A stretch of 64,000 nt of DNA from Pseudomonas sp. S30. GTDB lineage: Bacteria; Pseudomonadota; Gammaproteobacteria; Pseudomonadales; Pseudomonadaceae. Below are positions 54,158-64,000 of this stretch, one piece after another; positions within the stretch are counted from its first letter, which is position 1; the number at the start of each line of letters is the position of its first letter. The DNA is taken from positions 144,401 to 208,400 of the forward strand of contig NZ_JACVTO010000009.1 in NCBI RefSeq assembly GCF_016518545.1, given 5' to 3'. Below the pieces are notes generated by a model. That model was given only the letters and a program-made list of their open reading frames with translations, made no database searches and was not told where the DNA came from. The translations under genes were made by a program, and so were the position numbers.

Positions 54158-56987
54158 AGTGGCGCACCTCGCCACTGCCGCTCATGTTGTCGACGCAACG
54201 GCCGCAGATGTCCGGATGCTCCGCGTGGCTGCCGACATCGGCGCGGAAGTGCCAGCAGCGCGCGCACTTGGCATGACCTGACTTCACCACTTTCAGCTTG
54301 AGCCCTTCCACTTCGGTGACCACTGCCTCGGCTGGCGCCTCGCTGAACGGCACCACGCTGGCGGCGGAGGTGATCAGCACGAAGCGCAATTCGTCGCTCA
54401 GCCTGGCCAGGTCGGCACTCAGGCCCGGCTCGGCGAACAGCGTGACCTCGGCTTGCAGGTTGCCGCCGATGACCTTGGCCGAACGCTGGTTCTCCAGCTC
54501 CTTGTTGACTGCCGCCTTGACCGCCATGATGCGGTCCCAATAGGCGCGATCCAGCTCGCTGTCCTGCGGCAACTCGGTCAGGCCCTGGTACCACTCGTTG
54601 AGCATGACCGACTCGTTGCGCTCGCCCGGCAGGTACTGCCAGATCTCGTCAGCGGTGAAGGCCAGGATCGGCGCGATCCAGCGCACCAGCGCCTCGCTGA
54701 TGTGATACAGCGCCGTCTGGCAGGAACGCCGTGCGACGCTGTTGGCACCGGTGGTGTACTGCCGGTCCTTGATGATGTCCAGGTAGAAACCGCCCAGCTC
54801 CTGCACGCAGAAGTTGTGCACCTTGGAGTAGACGTTCCAGAAGCGATATTCGTCGTAGTGCTCCTGCAGCTCGCGCTGCAGCAGCAAGGTACGGTCCACC
54901 GCCCAGCGGTCCAGCGCCACCATCTCCTCAGGTGCCAGCAGGTCGCGTGCCGGGTCGAAGCCGGACAGATTCGACAGCAGGAAACGTGCGGTATTGCGAA
55001 TGCGCCGGTAGGCATCGGCGCTGCGCTGCAGGATCTGCTCGGACACCGCCATCTCGCCGGAATAGTCGGTGGCAGCGACCCACAGGCGCAGGATGTCGGC
55101 GCCCAGGGTGTTGTTGACCTTCTCGGGCTCGATGGTATTGCCCAGCGACTTGGACATCTTGCGGCCGTTCTCGTCCACGGTGAAACCGTGGGTAAGCAGC
55201 TCGCGATAGGGCGCATGCCCGTCGATGGCGCAACCGGTGAGCAGCGACGAGTGGAACCAGCCACGGTGCTGGTCGGACCCTTCCAGGTAAAGATCGGCAC
55301 GTGGACCGGTGGCATGACCGATGTCGTGCGAGCCGCGCAGCACATGCCAGTGCGTGGTCCCGGAGTCGAACCACACATCCAGGGTGTCGGTGATCTTGTC
55401 GTACTGCCCGGCTTGCTCACCCAGCAGTTCGGCGGCATCGAGCTTGAACCAGGCTTCGATACCCTGCTGCTCGACACGCTTGGCCACTTCCTCCATCAGC
55501 TCGACCGTGCGCGGATGCAGTTCGCCAGTCTGCCTGTCGAGGAAGAACGGAATCGGCACGCCCCAGTTGCGCTGACGCGAGATGCACCAGTCGGGACGCG
55601 TGGCGATCATCGCGTGCAGGCGCGCCTGGCCCCAGGCCGGGACGAACTTGGTATCCTCGATGGCCTTGAGCGCGCGCGCGCGCAGGGTCTCGCCGTTGTC
55701 AGGCTGCTTGTCCATGCCTACGAACCACTGCGCAGTGGCGCGGTAGATCAGCGGCGACTTGTGGCGCCAGCAGTGCATGTAGCTGTGGGTGATGACTTCG
55801 GTGTGCAGCAGGGCATCGACTTCCTGCAGCTTCTCGGCGATGGCCGGGCCGACCTTGAAGATGAACTGGCCGCCGAAAAATTCCAGCGAGTCCGCATAGA
55901 CGCCGTTGCTCTGGACGGGCGTCAGGATCTCATCGTTATGCATGCCGTAACGCTTGCAGGTCACGAAGTCGTCTTCACCGTACGACGGCGCCGTGTGGAC
56001 GATACCGGTACCCGCGCCGAGCTCGACGTAATCTGCCAGGTAGACCGGCGAGTTGCGATCGTAGAACGGATGACGGAAATTGATCAGCTCCAGTGCCGCC
56101 CCCGGCGCCCGCGCGACGATCTGGCCTTCTCGACCATAGCGCTGCAGGCAGGCCTCAACCAGCTCCTCGGCCAGCACCAGCAGGCGATCGCCCACGTCCA
56201 CCAGCGCGTAGCTGAAATCGGCATGGACACTCAGCGCTTGGTTGGCGGGGATGGTCCACGCGGTCGTGGTCCAGATCACCATCGAGGTGGGCTTGCCCAG
56301 CGTCTGCAGCCCGAACGCGGCGGCCAGCTTGGCTTCGTCTTGCAGGCTGATCGGGAAAGCAACGTCGAGTGTGTGGGACTTCTTGTCGGCATACTCGACC
56401 TCGGCCTCGGCCAGGGCCGAGCCGCAGTCGAAGCACCAGTTCACCGGCTTGAGGCCCTTGAACACGAAGCCGTGCTTGACCATTTCCGCCAGCGCACGGA
56501 TCTCGCCGGCTTCATTGGCGAAGTCCATGGTCTTGTACGGATTGTCCCAGTCACCCAGCACACCCAGGCGGATGAACTCGGTCTTCTGCCCTTCGATCTG
56601 CTCGGCGGCATAGGCACGGCACAGCTCGCGGGTCTGGTCGGGGCTCAGGTGCTTGCCGTGGGTGACCTCGACCTTGTGCTCGATCGGCAGGCCGTGGCAG
56701 TCCCAGCCAGGCACATAAGGCGCGTCGAAACCTGACAGGGTCTTGGAGCGGACGATCATGTCCTTGAGGATCTTGTTCAGCGCGTGACCGATGTGGATCT
56801 TGCCGTTGGCATAGGGCGGGCCGTCGTGCAGGACGAACTTCGGACGGTCCTTGCCAATTTCGCGCAACTTCCGGTACAGGCCAATGCTGTCCCAGCGCTG
56901 CAGGATCTGCGGTTCGCGCTGGGGCAGGCCGGCCTTCATGGGGAAGGCGGTGTCCGGGAGGTTAAGCGTGGCTTTGTAGTCGGTCAT
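54150..56987 (-). CDS. ileS: Isoleucyl-tRNA synthetase
   Basis: 945 residues. HIGH motif in [15 protein letters not shown] motif in [10 protein letters not shown], an editing domain between them, and a C-terminal zinc-binding end with C-A-R-C-W ... C-G-R-C, as in the bacterial-type enzyme sensitive to mupirocin. Overlaps ribF by four bases. Confidence 0.97.
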   Translation of the reverse strand: MTDYKATLNLPDTAFPMKAGLPQREPQILQRWDSIGLYRKLREIGKDRPKFVLHDGPPYANGKIHIGHALNKILKDMIVRSKTLSGFDAPYVPGWDCHGLPIEHKVEVTHGKHLSPDQTRELCRAYAAEQIEGQKTEFIRLGVLGDWDNPYKTMDFANEAGEIRALAEMVKHGFVFKGLKPVNWCFDCGSALAEAEVEYADKKSHTLDVAFPISLQDEAKLAAAFGLQTLGKPTSMVIWTTTAWTIPANQALSVHADFSYALVDVGDRLLVLAEELVEACLQRYGREGQIVARAPGAALELINFRHPFYDRNSPVYLADYVELGAGTGIVHTAPSYGEDDFVTCKRYGMHNDEILTPVQSNGVYADSLEFFGGQFIFKVGPAIAEKLQEVDALLHTEVITHSYMHCWRHKSPLIYRATAQWFVGMDKQPDNGETLRARALKAIEDTKFVPAWGQARLHAMIATRPDWCISRQRNWGVPIPFFLDRQTGELHPRTVELMEEVAKRVEQQGIEAWFKLDAAELLGEQAGQYDKITDTLDVWFDSGTTHWHVLRGSHDIGHATGPRADLYLEGSDQHRGWFHSSLLTGCAIDGHAPYRELLTHGFTVDENGRKMSKSLGNTIEPEKVNNTLGADILRLWVAATDYSGEMAVSEQILQRSADAYRRIRNTARFLLSNLSGFDPARDLLAPEEMVALDRWAVDRTLLLQRELQEHYDEYRFWNVYSKVHNFCVQELGGFYLDIIKDRQYTTGANSVARRSCQTALYHISEALVRWIAPILAFTADEIWQYLPGERNESVMLNEWYQGLTELPQDSELDRAYWDRIMAVKAAVNKELENQRSAKVIGGNLQAEVTLFAEPGLSADLARLSDELRFVLITSAASVVPFSEAPAEAVVTEVEGLKLKVVKSGHAKCARCWHFRADVGSHAEHPDICGRCVDNMSGSGEVRHYA

Positions 56988-57934
56988 TTCAGGCTCTTGG
57001 TTAGCGGTTGAGCGTGCCAGTGGGCACGCGCGGCGGCGATGTCCGCGTCGATCGCCGACTTCAGCGCCTCCAGGGAGGCGAATCGCTGCTCCTCGCGCAG
57101 CTTCTGATGAAACTCCACCGTCAGCCGACGACCGTACAAGTCGCCGGCGTAATCGAGCAGATGAATCTCCAGGTGGGGACGCCCGTCACCGGCGACGGTG
57201 GGACGTACCCCGATGTTGGCGATGCCCGGCCAGACCTTGCCGTCGATCTCGGCACTGGTCAGGTAGACACCCGAGAGCGGTATGCGGCGGCGCTTGAGCT
57301 GCACGTTGGCGGTGGGCGTGCCGAGCTGGCGCGCCAGCTTCTGCCCATGCAGCACTCGCCCGGTGATGGTGTAGGGACGGCCCAGCAAGTGGGCGGCCAG
57401 GTCGAAGTCGGCATTGGCCAGCGCCGTGCGTACCTGAGTGCTGCTGACCCGCAGCCCGTCCTGCACTACGGTGTGCGCGGCTTCGACACTGAAGCCATGG
57501 CGCCGGCCGGCCTCGACCAGGAAAGCGAAGTCGCCGGCACGGTCGCAGCCGAAACGGAAGTCGTCACCGACCTCCAGATGGCGCACGGCAAGGCCGTCTA
57601 CCAGTATCGTTTCGACGAACTGTTCGGCGCTCAATTCGCTCAGGCGTCGATTGAAAGGCAGGCACAGGATGCGGTCGATCCCCTCGCCCGCCAGCAGCTC
57701 GACTTTGTCCCGCAGACGCGCCAGGCGTGCAGGGGCGGTATCGGGGGCGAAATATTCGCGCGGCTGTGGCTCGAAGATCACCACGCAGGTCGGCAGGCCG
57801 AGGGCCTGGGCGCGCTCGCGCAAGCGCGCCAGGATCGCCTGATGGCCCCGGTGCACTCCGTCGAAGTTGCCAATGGTGGCGACGCAGCCCCGGTATTCGG
57901 GGCGCAGGTTGTGAAGACCTCGAACCAGCTGCAT
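56984..57934 (-). CDS. ribF: Bifunctional riboflavin kinase/FAD synthetase
   Basis: 316 residues from the ATG at 57934. Adenylyltransferase domain with [11 protein letters not shown] and S-S-T-Q-V-R, then the kinase domain with L-G-T-P-T-A-N-V and G-V-Y. Makes FMN and FAD. First gene of the operon; the frame open 27 codons upstream lacks family sequence. Confidence 0.96.
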   Translation of the reverse strand: MQLVRGLHNLRPEYRGCVATIGNFDGVHRGHQAILARLRERAQALGLPTCVVIFEPQPREYFAPDTAPARLARLRDKVELLAGEGIDRILCLPFNRRLSELSAEQFVETILVDGLAVRHLEVGDDFRFGCDRAGDFAFLVEAGRRHGFSVEAAHTVVQDGLRVSSTQVRTALANADFDLAAHLLGRPYTITGRVLHGQKLARQLGTPTANVQLKRRRIPLSGVYLTSAEIDGKVWPGIANIGVRPTVAGDGRPHLEIHLLDYAGDLYGRRLTVEFHQKLREEQRFASLEALKSAIDADIAAARAHWHAQPLTKSLK

Positions 57935-58052
57935 AACGCGCTTCTTGCTCATAAAGTGTTCGATTATAACCACACCCGAGCGCCGGTGACAGGTAACAGC
58001 GCCACTGAGGGCCATGGAGTTGGAAAAATCGACGCCTGGCCGCGGGCCGACC

Positions 58053-59591
58053 TCAATGCAGCGCCTTGCGAGCGAACTGCCGAGGCCGGAAGCCGCACAG
58101 CAGCAGGCAACCGAAGTAGGTCAGCACACCGGCCAGGATCAGCGCGCCCAGCCGCAGCAGTCGCGCCAGCATACCCCCCTGTTCCCAGGCCGGCATCAAG
58201 TGCAGGCCCAGCACCAGCACTGCGGACATCAGGCCCACGGCCAGTACCAGCTTGAGCAGGAACGGCGTCCATCCCGGTTGAGGCTGGAACAACTGTTGCG
58301 TGCGCAGCTTCCAGAACAGCAGACCGGCGTTCAGACACGCACCCAGGCTGATCGCCAGGGCCAGGCCGGCGTGCTGCAGCGGACCGATCAGCGCGAGGTT
58401 GAACAACTGGGTGCAGACCAGCGTGAAGATCGCGATCTTCACCGGTGTACGGATGTTCTGCTGCGCATAGAAGCCCGGCGCCAGCACCTTGACCAGGATG
58501 ATCGCCAGCAGTCCCACCGAGTAGGCGATCAGCGCCCGCTGGGTCATGGCCGAATCGGTCGCCGTGAACTTGCCATACTGGAACAGCGCGACCGTCAGCG
58601 GCTCGGCCAGCAGCGCCAGGGCCAGCGTACAGGGCAGCACTAGTAGGAAGCACAGGCGCAACCCCCAGTCGAGAATGCGCGAATACTCCTCACGGTCGCG
58701 ATTGGCGTAGGTCTTGGCCAGCGTCGGCAGCAAGATGGTGCCCAGCGCCACACCCAGCACGCCGGAAGGCAATTCCATGAGCCGGTCGGCGTAATACATC
58801 CAGGACACCGAGCCTGCCACCAGGAATGACGCGAAGACGGTGTTGATGATCAGCGAGATCTGACTCACCGATACCCCGAGGATCGCTGGCAGCATCTGCC
58901 GGAGCACGCGCCATACGCCACTGTCACGCAGGTTCAGCCGCGGCAGCACGAGCATTCCGATCTTCTTCAGCGCAGGCAACTGGTAGAGCAGTTGCGCCAG
59001 CCCCCCTGCCAGCACGCCCCAACCCAACGCCATGATCGGTGGATCGACATAGGGCGTGAGAAAGACGGCGAAGCCGATCATCGCCACGTTCAGCAAGGTG
59101 GGTGTGAAGGCGGGCACCGAAAAGCGGTTCCAGGTATTGAGGATCGCGCCAACCAGCGACGACAAGGAAATCAGCAATATATAAGGAAAGGTCACCCGCA
59201 GCAGCGAAGTGGTCAGCTGGTATTTCTCGGCGCTGTCGACGAAACCAGGCGCCGTGACCCATACCACCCAGGGCGCGGCCAGGATGCCCAGCACCGTCAC
59301 CACTGCCAGCACCAGCGTCAGCAAGCCGCTGACATAGGCAATGAAAGTGCGCGTGGCCTCTTCGCCCTGCTGTGTCTTGTATTCGGCAAGGATCGGCACG
59401 AAGGCCTGGGAGAATGCCCCTTCGGCGAAGATGCGCCGCAGCAGGTTGGGCAACTTGAAGGCGATGAAGAAGGCATCGGTGGCCACGCCTGCACCGAATA
59501 TCCGCGCCAACAGGGTGTCGCGCACGAAACCCAGCACCCTGGAAATCATGGTGATGGAGCTGACCGCAGCGAGGGATTTGAGCAAGTTCAT
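58053..59591 (-). CDS. murJ: Lipid II flippase MurJ
   Basis: 512 residues from the ATG at 59591. About 14 membrane segments; family sequences S-R-V-L-G-F-V-R-D near residue 18 and the [12 protein letters not shown] motif near residue 55. Exports lipid II for peptidoglycan synthesis. The frame is open 54 codons upstream, but the family begins at M-N-L-L-K-S. Confidence 0.96.
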   Translation of the reverse strand: MNLLKSLAAVSSITMISRVLGFVRDTLLARIFGAGVATDAFFIAFKLPNLLRRIFAEGAFSQAFVPILAEYKTQQGEEATRTFIAYVSGLLTLVLAVVTVLGILAAPWVVWVTAPGFVDSAEKYQLTTSLLRVTFPYILLISLSSLVGAILNTWNRFSVPAFTPTLLNVAMIGFAVFLTPYVDPPIMALGWGVLAGGLAQLLYQLPALKKIGMLVLPRLNLRDSGVWRVLRQMLPAILGVSVSQISLIINTVFASFLVAGSVSWMYYADRLMELPSGVLGVALGTILLPTLAKTYANRDREEYSRILDWGLRLCFLLVLPCTLALALLAEPLTVALFQYGKFTATDSAMTQRALIAYSVGLLAIILVKVLAPGFYAQQNIRTPVKIAIFTLVCTQLFNLALIGPLQHAGLALAISLGACLNAGLLFWKLRTQQLFQPQPGWTPFLLKLVLAVGLMSAVLVLGLHLMPAWEQGGMLARLLRLGALILAGVLTYFGCLLLCGFRPRQFARKALH

Positions 59592-59759
59592 CGAAAAAAT
59601 GTGCGCCTGAGACGTGAGAGCTGCCAGATGGCGCCGGAGTGTGCGATACTCCCGCCCCTCTGCAAGGGTGCCAAAACTCCCGAGTTTACAGGTCGTTGCG
59701 CAGAAAGGAATCTCTCCTTCCGCGCGCACGTGCCACTCGGCAGATCCTTGCAACTGGCC

Positions 59760-59788
59760 TTGACATCCGTCCGACTCATCGGCATGAT
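59760..59788 (+). promoter_or_regulatory. Sigma-70 promoter of rpsT
   Basis: Perfect -35 TTGACA (59760-59765), 17-base spacer and CATGAT (59783-59788). The transcript would start near 59795, leaving a leader of about 47 bases before the rpsT GTG. Confidence 0.7.
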
Positions 59789-59841
59789 TCGCGGCCTTAT
59801 TTGTTTGCTATTTACCCAAAAGTCTTTCGAGGAGCTCGACG

Positions 59842-60120
59842 GTGGCCAACTCACCTTCCGCCAAGAAACGTGCAAAACAGGCTGAGAAGCGTCGCAGCCA
59901 CAACGCCAGCCTGCGTTCCATGGTCCGTACCTACATCAAAAACGTAGTCAAGGCCATCGACGCTAAAGACGCTGAAAAAGCGCAAGCCGCCTACACCCTG
60001 GCTGTGCCTGTCATCGACCGTATGGCCGACAAAGGCATCATCCACAAGAACAAGGCTGCTCGCCATAAAGGCCGTCTCAATGGCCACATCAAGGCGCTGA
60101 AAGAAGCCGCAGCTGCCTAA
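59842..60120 (+). CDS. rpsT: 30S ribosomal protein S20
   Basis: 92 residues from a GTG start, common for rpsT. Begins [17 protein letters not shown], with the helical Lys/Arg-rich S20 pattern to the end. Ribosome binding site GAGGAG-like (CGAGGAG) 12 bases upstream. Followed by a strong terminator. Confidence 0.97.
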   Translation: MANSPSAKKRAKQAEKRRSHNASLRSMVRTYIKNVVKAIDAKDAEKAQAAYTLAVPVIDRMADKGIIHKNKAARHKGRLNGHIKALKEAAAA

Positions 60121-60135
60121 GCGACGCGCTTGAAC

Positions 60136-60164
60136 AAAAACCGACCCTAGGGTCGGTTTTTTGT
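60136..60164. terminator. Rho-independent terminator of rpsT
   Basis: AAAACCGACCC-TA-GGGTCGGTTTT hairpin followed by T. The flanking A and T runs make it usable from both sides, so it may also end the pqi transcript. Confidence 0.92.
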
Positions 60165-60246
60165 TGCCTGCGATTTGTTGCCTGCGATGAATTCTTTCTG
60201 GCGCTCCCAGCAGGTCGGGCTACCGCAAGGCAGCCCGACCAACGCC

Positions 60247-62547
60247 TCACTTACCCAACGAAATCTTCGGCGCCCATTGCAACCAGGCATCGTCGGCCTT
60301 CTCGAACAGCGCGAAGGTCTGCTGAGGACGGGCCGGATTGCCCATCTGCTCACCTTCGGGCGTTGCGAAAGCGATACCGCCGGCGATGAGGGTCTCCAGC
60401 GACTCGGTACGGACCGTTGCCCCTTTGAACAGGCCCCAGTCGAAGCCGAAGCCGCTGCTGTTCCAGAAACGGCTGCCGCTGCGTACCAGCGAGGCGTAGC
60501 GTGGCTCGATGAGGATGTGGATCAGCACTCGATCAGCGCTCTGGCCCAATTCTGCACCGACGACCTTGCCTACCTGCACTTCCCGATAGCTAACCGGCAC
60601 GCCCGGCTTGATCGAGCCCAGGCGCGGCGCACTGAGCGTCAGCGGCAGACCGACCTCCGCGCCCTTTACCTCAGGCGCGTCGGCCAAGGCATTGAAGTCT
60701 CGCTGCGGCCCTCGATTGGTCGACGCGGGCTGCACCTCCAGGTACTGCCCCCCCACCAGCGTGTCGAGATTCTCCGTGCGCAGCAACCCTAGCGACGGCT
60801 TGACCACCCAGAACTGCGTACCTACCCGCGCGATACGATCGGCAGCGTCGGTGATGCGTGCATGGAGCAACACCGCCTGCAGGTCGGCCGTCAGGTCGAC
60901 GCGCTCGATACTGCCGACCTCGAGCCCGCGAAAGCGAATGGGCGTACCCGGCTTGAGGCCGTCGGCACGCTCGACACGTATGGTGATCGGTGTACCCAGG
61001 CGATTGGCAGCCTCTTCGTTCTCCAGCAGGCGGAAACGCGGGATATGGCGCTTGAGCGGCACGTTGGGCTGTGGTGTATCGAAGGCGATACCACCGGCCA
61101 TCAGCGTCTGCAGCGACTCGCTCTTGATCTTGATCCCCGACAGACCGCCGGTGAGGGTGACCCCACTGGCATTCCAGAAGCGTGTCGAGCCGTTGACCAG
61201 GTTGGCGTACTCCTTCTCGATGTGCACGCCGATCAGGATGCGCTTGCTGTTGCGAGCGAACTGGTAGCTCTGCACGCTACCCACCCTCACTTGGCGGTAG
61301 GTCACCGGGCTGCCGACTTCGAGCGAGCCAAGGGTATCGGCGAACAGCACCAGATGCAGCCCCGGCGCCTTGAGATCGAGCGGCGGCGCCTTGGGCCGCG
61401 CTTCGAACTCGCGCTGCGGCCGGGCGCCCTTCTCACCAGGGCGAATGGCGATGTAGTTACCTTTGACCAACGCCTCGATTCCGGTGATGCCCGCCAGCGA
61501 GATCGACGGCTTGACCACCCAGAACTGCGTCCCTTCTACCAGATAGTCCTCTGCAAGAGGATCGAGCGTCAGCTCGGCCATGGCGCCACTGAGGTCGTCG
61601 TCCATCTTCAGGGCTTTCATGGAGCCGACCTGGATACCCTTGTACATCACTGGCGTACGACCTGCCTGCAAACCTTCGTAGTCGCTCAGGTGAACCTTGA
61701 CTCGAATGCCTGCTTGGGCTGCGTCGAAATCCTCGTACAGGCGAAACGGCAGGTTCGGATCCGTGGGCGGGCTGTCCTTGCGATATTCCGGCGTCGCGAA
61801 AGCGATGCCGCCGGCGACGATGCTCGACAGCGATTCGCTGCGCACCTTCACGCCAGACAGGTTGGCATCGATACTGATGCCACTGGCATTCCAGAAACGC
61901 GTATGCTTTCGCACCAGATTGGCATACTGCGGCTCGATGAACAGCTTGATCTCGACCGTTTCATGGTTGTCGGACAGCTTGTAGCTCTTTACCCTGCCCA
62001 CCTGTATCTGCTTGTAGAACACAGGGCTGTCGCGGTTCAGCGAACCCAGACGTTCCGCCTTGAGGGTCAGGTGCAGGCCAGGCTCCTTGTCCGACAGCGG
62101 CGGCGCCTCGGCCAGGGCCTTGAACTGCTTGGTAGGCTCGCCTTGCCCCGGATCCACGGCAATGTAATTGCCCGACACCAAGGTCTCCAGTCCCGATATT
62201 CCAGCCAGGCTGACGCTGGGCTTGACCAGCCAGAAGCGCGTGCCTGTGGTCAGATGCACGTCTGCCGCCTTGTTCATCTCGAGGGTGGCGATCACCCCCT
62301 TGTCGCTGCCGTCGGCATCCAGAACCAGCTCCTTGACCTTGCCGACCGACATCCCCTTGAACATCACTTCGGTCTTGTTGGCAACGATGCCTTCGCCCGT
62401 CTCGAACCGCACCTGGACTTCCACACCGGCCTGCCGATAGGCCTGCCAGGCCAACCAGCCACCGATCAGCAGCGCGATGAGAGGGAGAATCCAGATGGCC
62501 GACCAATTGGAAGCTGGCCGGGTTTTTGCCGTTGGCAGGTCACTCAT
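60247..62547 (-). CDS. pqiB: Intermembrane transport protein PqiB with six MCE modules
   Basis: 766 residues. One N-terminal membrane segment (about 15-38, W-I-L-P-L-I-A-L-L-I-G-G-W-L-A-W) is followed by six MCE/MlaD repeats (starting near 43, 155, 275, 390, 510 and 625), each with V-x-Y/F-K/R-x-x-x-V-G and a V-K-P or W-N-A/S-S-G element. E. coli PqiB has three such modules and LetB seven. Expected to form a stacked tube across the periplasm for lipid transport. It overlaps the second pqiA by eight bases; no pqiC follows. Confidence 0.9.
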   Translation of the reverse strand: MSDLPTAKTRPASNWSAIWILPLIALLIGGWLAWQAYRQAGVEVQVRFETGEGIVANKTEVMFKGMSVGKVKELVLDADGSDKGVIATLEMNKAADVHLTTGTRFWLVKPSVSLAGISGLETLVSGNYIAVDPGQGEPTKQFKALAEAPPLSDKEPGLHLTLKAERLGSLNRDSPVFYKQIQVGRVKSYKLSDNHETVEIKLFIEPQYANLVRKHTRFWNASGISIDANLSGVKVRSESLSSIVAGGIAFATPEYRKDSPPTDPNLPFRLYEDFDAAQAGIRVKVHLSDYEGLQAGRTPVMYKGIQVGSMKALKMDDDLSGAMAELTLDPLAEDYLVEGTQFWVVKPSISLAGITGIEALVKGNYIAIRPGEKGARPQREFEARPKAPPLDLKAPGLHLVLFADTLGSLEVGSPVTYRQVRVGSVQSYQFARNSKRILIGVHIEKEYANLVNGSTRFWNASGVTLTGGLSGIKIKSESLQTLMAGGIAFDTPQPNVPLKRHIPRFRLLENEEAANRLGTPITIRVERADGLKPGTPIRFRGLEVGSIERVDLTADLQAVLLHARITDAADRIARVGTQFWVVKPSLGLLRTENLDTLVGGQYLEVQPASTNRGPQRDFNALADAPEVKGAEVGLPLTLSAPRLGSIKPGVPVSYREVQVGKVVGAELGQSADRVLIHILIEPRYASLVRSGSRFWNSSGFGFDWGLFKGATVRTESLETLIAGGIAFATPEGEQMGNPARPQQTFALFEKADDAWLQWAPKISLGK

Positions 62548-63163
62548 GGTCGTCGTCCGACTCCGTGTTGTCCCAGATCAGTCGGGGATCGAAGGTTAAG
62601 GCAGCAAGCATCGTAAGAATCACTACAGCGGCAAAGGCGATAGCGCCCAGATTGGCTTCGACACTGGCGATACGCCCGAATTTCACCACCGCAACGAGGA
62701 TGGCGATGACGAAGATATCCAACATCGACCACCTGCCGATGAATTCGATGAAACGGTACATCAGGATTCGCTGCCTGGCGGAAAGTGGCTGGCGACGCTG
62801 TACCGAGTACAGCAACAGCCCGAGCCCGATCAGCTTGAAGGTCGGCACCAGGATACTGGCGGTGAACACCACCGCGGCAATCGGCAGCATGCCGTGCTTC
62901 ATCAGCGTGATCACGCCGGACATGATGGTGTCCGGACTGCCCTGGCCCAGGGTGCTGACCGTCATGATCGGCAGCAGGTTGGCAGGAATGTAGAGAATCA
63001 TCGCGGTGATCAGCAAGGCCCAGGTATAGGCGATGCTATTGGGGCGCCGGGCATGCACCACAGCACCGCATCGGCTGCAATGCTGCGAGTCGCTGCCGGG
63101 AACGTGACGGTTGAGCGCATGACATTCATTGCACACCAGGATACCGGCATCAATCGCGCGCAT
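62540..63163 (-). CDS. pqiA: Paraquat-inducible protein A, second copy
   Basis: 207 residues. N-terminal zinc ribbon C-N-E-C ... C-S-R-C-G, then four membrane segments with the family N-L-L-P-I-M motif. It corresponds to the second half of E. coli PqiA, which is a two-unit protein. It overlaps the first pqiA by 14 bases and pqiB by eight bases, so all three are one operon. Confidence 0.9.
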   Translation of the reverse strand: MRAIDAGILVCNECHALNRHVPGSDSQHCSRCGAVVHARRPNSIAYTWALLITAMILYIPANLLPIMTVSTLGQGSPDTIMSGVITLMKHGMLPIAAVVFTASILVPTFKLIGLGLLLYSVQRRQPLSARQRILMYRFIEFIGRWSMLDIFVIAILVAVVKFGRIASVEANLGAIAFAAVVILTMLAALTFDPRLIWDNTESDDDHE

Positions 63164-63809
63164 GGCTGCCCTCCGCGGAAAGTGCGCCCCAGATCTGATG
63201 AGGCGACATCACCACTTCCAGCCACACCTGAACCAGCAGCAGCCCTATGAAGCAGAACAACCCCAGGCCTACGGTGAGCTCCGCGAGGTCGACAAGCTTG
63301 ACGATCGCCACCAGCACGCCCATGAAATACACCTCGAGCATGCCCCACTCGCGCAAGTGGTGATAAAGGCGATAAAGCAGCAGGCCCGTGCTGCGCCCGA
63401 CATTCAGCCGAATACTCAACAACACCAGCAACTGGCACAGCAACTTGAGCAGGGGTACCGCCATGCTGCACAGGAACACCACCACGGCGATTTCGCGCAT
63501 GTCCGAGTGGTAAAGCCCCAGCACCCCACTCCACACCGTATCGTCGGCATTCTGACCCAGCAGGTGCAATTGCATGATGGGCAGGAAATTGGCCGGCACG
63601 TACAGCAGCAGCGCGGTCAGCACCAATGCCAGGCTCCGATCGATGACATTGTGACGGTGGGCATAAAGCTCGTAGCCACACCGCGGGCACAGGGCTTTTT
63701 CATCCCGCTGCAACGCAGCCTTGCGCAGCAGCAGGTCGCACTCGTGGCAGGCCACGAGTTCATCCAGCGGCTGGGCGGCCAGCGCTTGGGGGTCGACAGG
63801 GTTGGACAT
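63150..63809 (-). CDS. pqiA: Paraquat-inducible protein A, first copy
   Basis: 219 residues from the ATG at 63809. N-terminal zinc ribbon C-H-E-C ... C-P-R-C-G, then four membrane segments with N-F-L-P-I-M. It is the first half of a split PqiA. First gene of the pqiA-pqiA-pqiB operon; the frame is open 52 codons upstream but has no family sequence there. Confidence 0.9.
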   Translation of the reverse strand: MSNPVDPQALAAQPLDELVACHECDLLLRKAALQRDEKALCPRCGYELYAHRHNVIDRSLALVLTALLLYVPANFLPIMQLHLLGQNADDTVWSGVLGLYHSDMREIAVVVFLCSMAVPLLKLLCQLLVLLSIRLNVGRSTGLLLYRLYHHLREWGMLEVYFMGVLVAIVKLVDLAELTVGLGLFCFIGLLLVQVWLEVVMSPHQIWGALSAEGSHARD

Positions 63810-63962
63810 AGAGGATTCTGCTGCAAGGGTCGGGTCTATTCTAGTGTTCCGACCCGAAATGTGGGAGATGGTGCTGCGCCCGGGGAGTAACCATTGATTG
63901 CGCAGGCCGCCCGGCTTACCCAGGGGGCGGCGCTGTGCAACCCTGGCGGATCGCCAAAAAGA

Positions 63963-63998
63963 CAAAACCCCTACCTGCGCGAGCAGATAGGGGTTTTG
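63963..63998. terminator. Rho-independent terminator at the right edge
   Basis: CAAAACCCCTA and TAGGGGTTTTG form a near-perfect long stem (15 pairs including CTG/CAG after one mismatch) around a short loop. With A and T runs on both sides it can work in both directions; the gene it serves on the right lies outside the window. Confidence 0.8.
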
Positions 63999-64000
63999 CG

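Noticed and set aside
54453..56735. Open frame of 760 codons opposite ileS
   Set aside because: ileS has HIGH, KMSKS and zinc motifs; the opposite frame is a high-GC shadow.
59592..59841. tRNA gene between murJ and rpsT
   Set aside because: No cloverleaf with GTTCGAATC-like T arm is visible; the gap is explained by the rpsT promoter and leader.

Overview
The window is a high-GC stretch of a Pseudomonas chromosome, most likely from the P. putida group. The evidence is synteny and gene content: hmp/norR, cheV, a fruBKA-cra cluster, tatD, ampE-ampD next to a DUF1631 gene, nadC, trxB, cysZ, pta, and the conserved block bamD-rluD-pgeF, thiO, minor pilins, ispH-fkpB-lspA-ileS-ribF, murJ, rpsT, pqi. 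There are no rRNA, tRNA, CRISPR, phage or insertion-sequence genes that I can support. Assignments rest on motif recognition and family knowledge; no database search was run.

Layout. 1-2.3 kb: the 5' part of the NO dioxygenase gene hmp (runs off the left edge) and its divergent regulator norR, with two GT-N7-AC NorR-type operators and a sigma-54-like promoter. 2.3-11.6 kb: the accessory part. It holds two unrecognised proteins sharing an Ig-like module, then two paralogous autotransporters; the first has a passenger built from nearly identical 288-bp repeats. From memory of P. putida KT2440, the adhesin gene lapF lies between norR and cheV, so this looks like an alternative surface-protein cassette at that place. 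11.7-18.4 kb: a CheV-like protein, a small secreted protein with a YkgJ-type metal-cluster protein, an OprD-type porin, a diguanylate cyclase, a DUF2383 protein and a DUF3820 protein.

18.4-25.9 kb: the fructose phosphotransferase operon fruB-fruK-fruA with a Cra operator in front of it and divergent cra, then tatD. 26-32.8 kb: ampD-ampE (muropeptide recycling, beta-lactamase control), a DUF1631 gene, nadC, trxB with a hairpin-rich leader, and cysZ. 32.9-45.2 kb: signalling and envelope genes: a BdlA-like PAS-PAS chemoreceptor, a GT4 glycosyltransferase, glutathione peroxidase, slyD, a DUF3565 gene, pta, an OmpA-like lipoprotein, a soluble histidine kinase with a TPR-carrying response regulator, and a 905-residue MalT-type LuxR regulator.

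45.4-64 kb: conserved core. pgeF-rluD face bamD; then a small zinc-ribbon protein, thiO, minor pilins pilV-pilW-pilX-pilE with divergent fimT, the ribF-ileS-lspA-fkpB-ispH operon, murJ, rpsT, and a pqiA-pqiA-pqiB operon whose PqiB carries six MCE modules. I found no clearly undescribed system. The best candidates for a second look are the Ig-like/autotransporter cassette, the hairpins in front of trxB, and the kinase/TPR-regulator pair.
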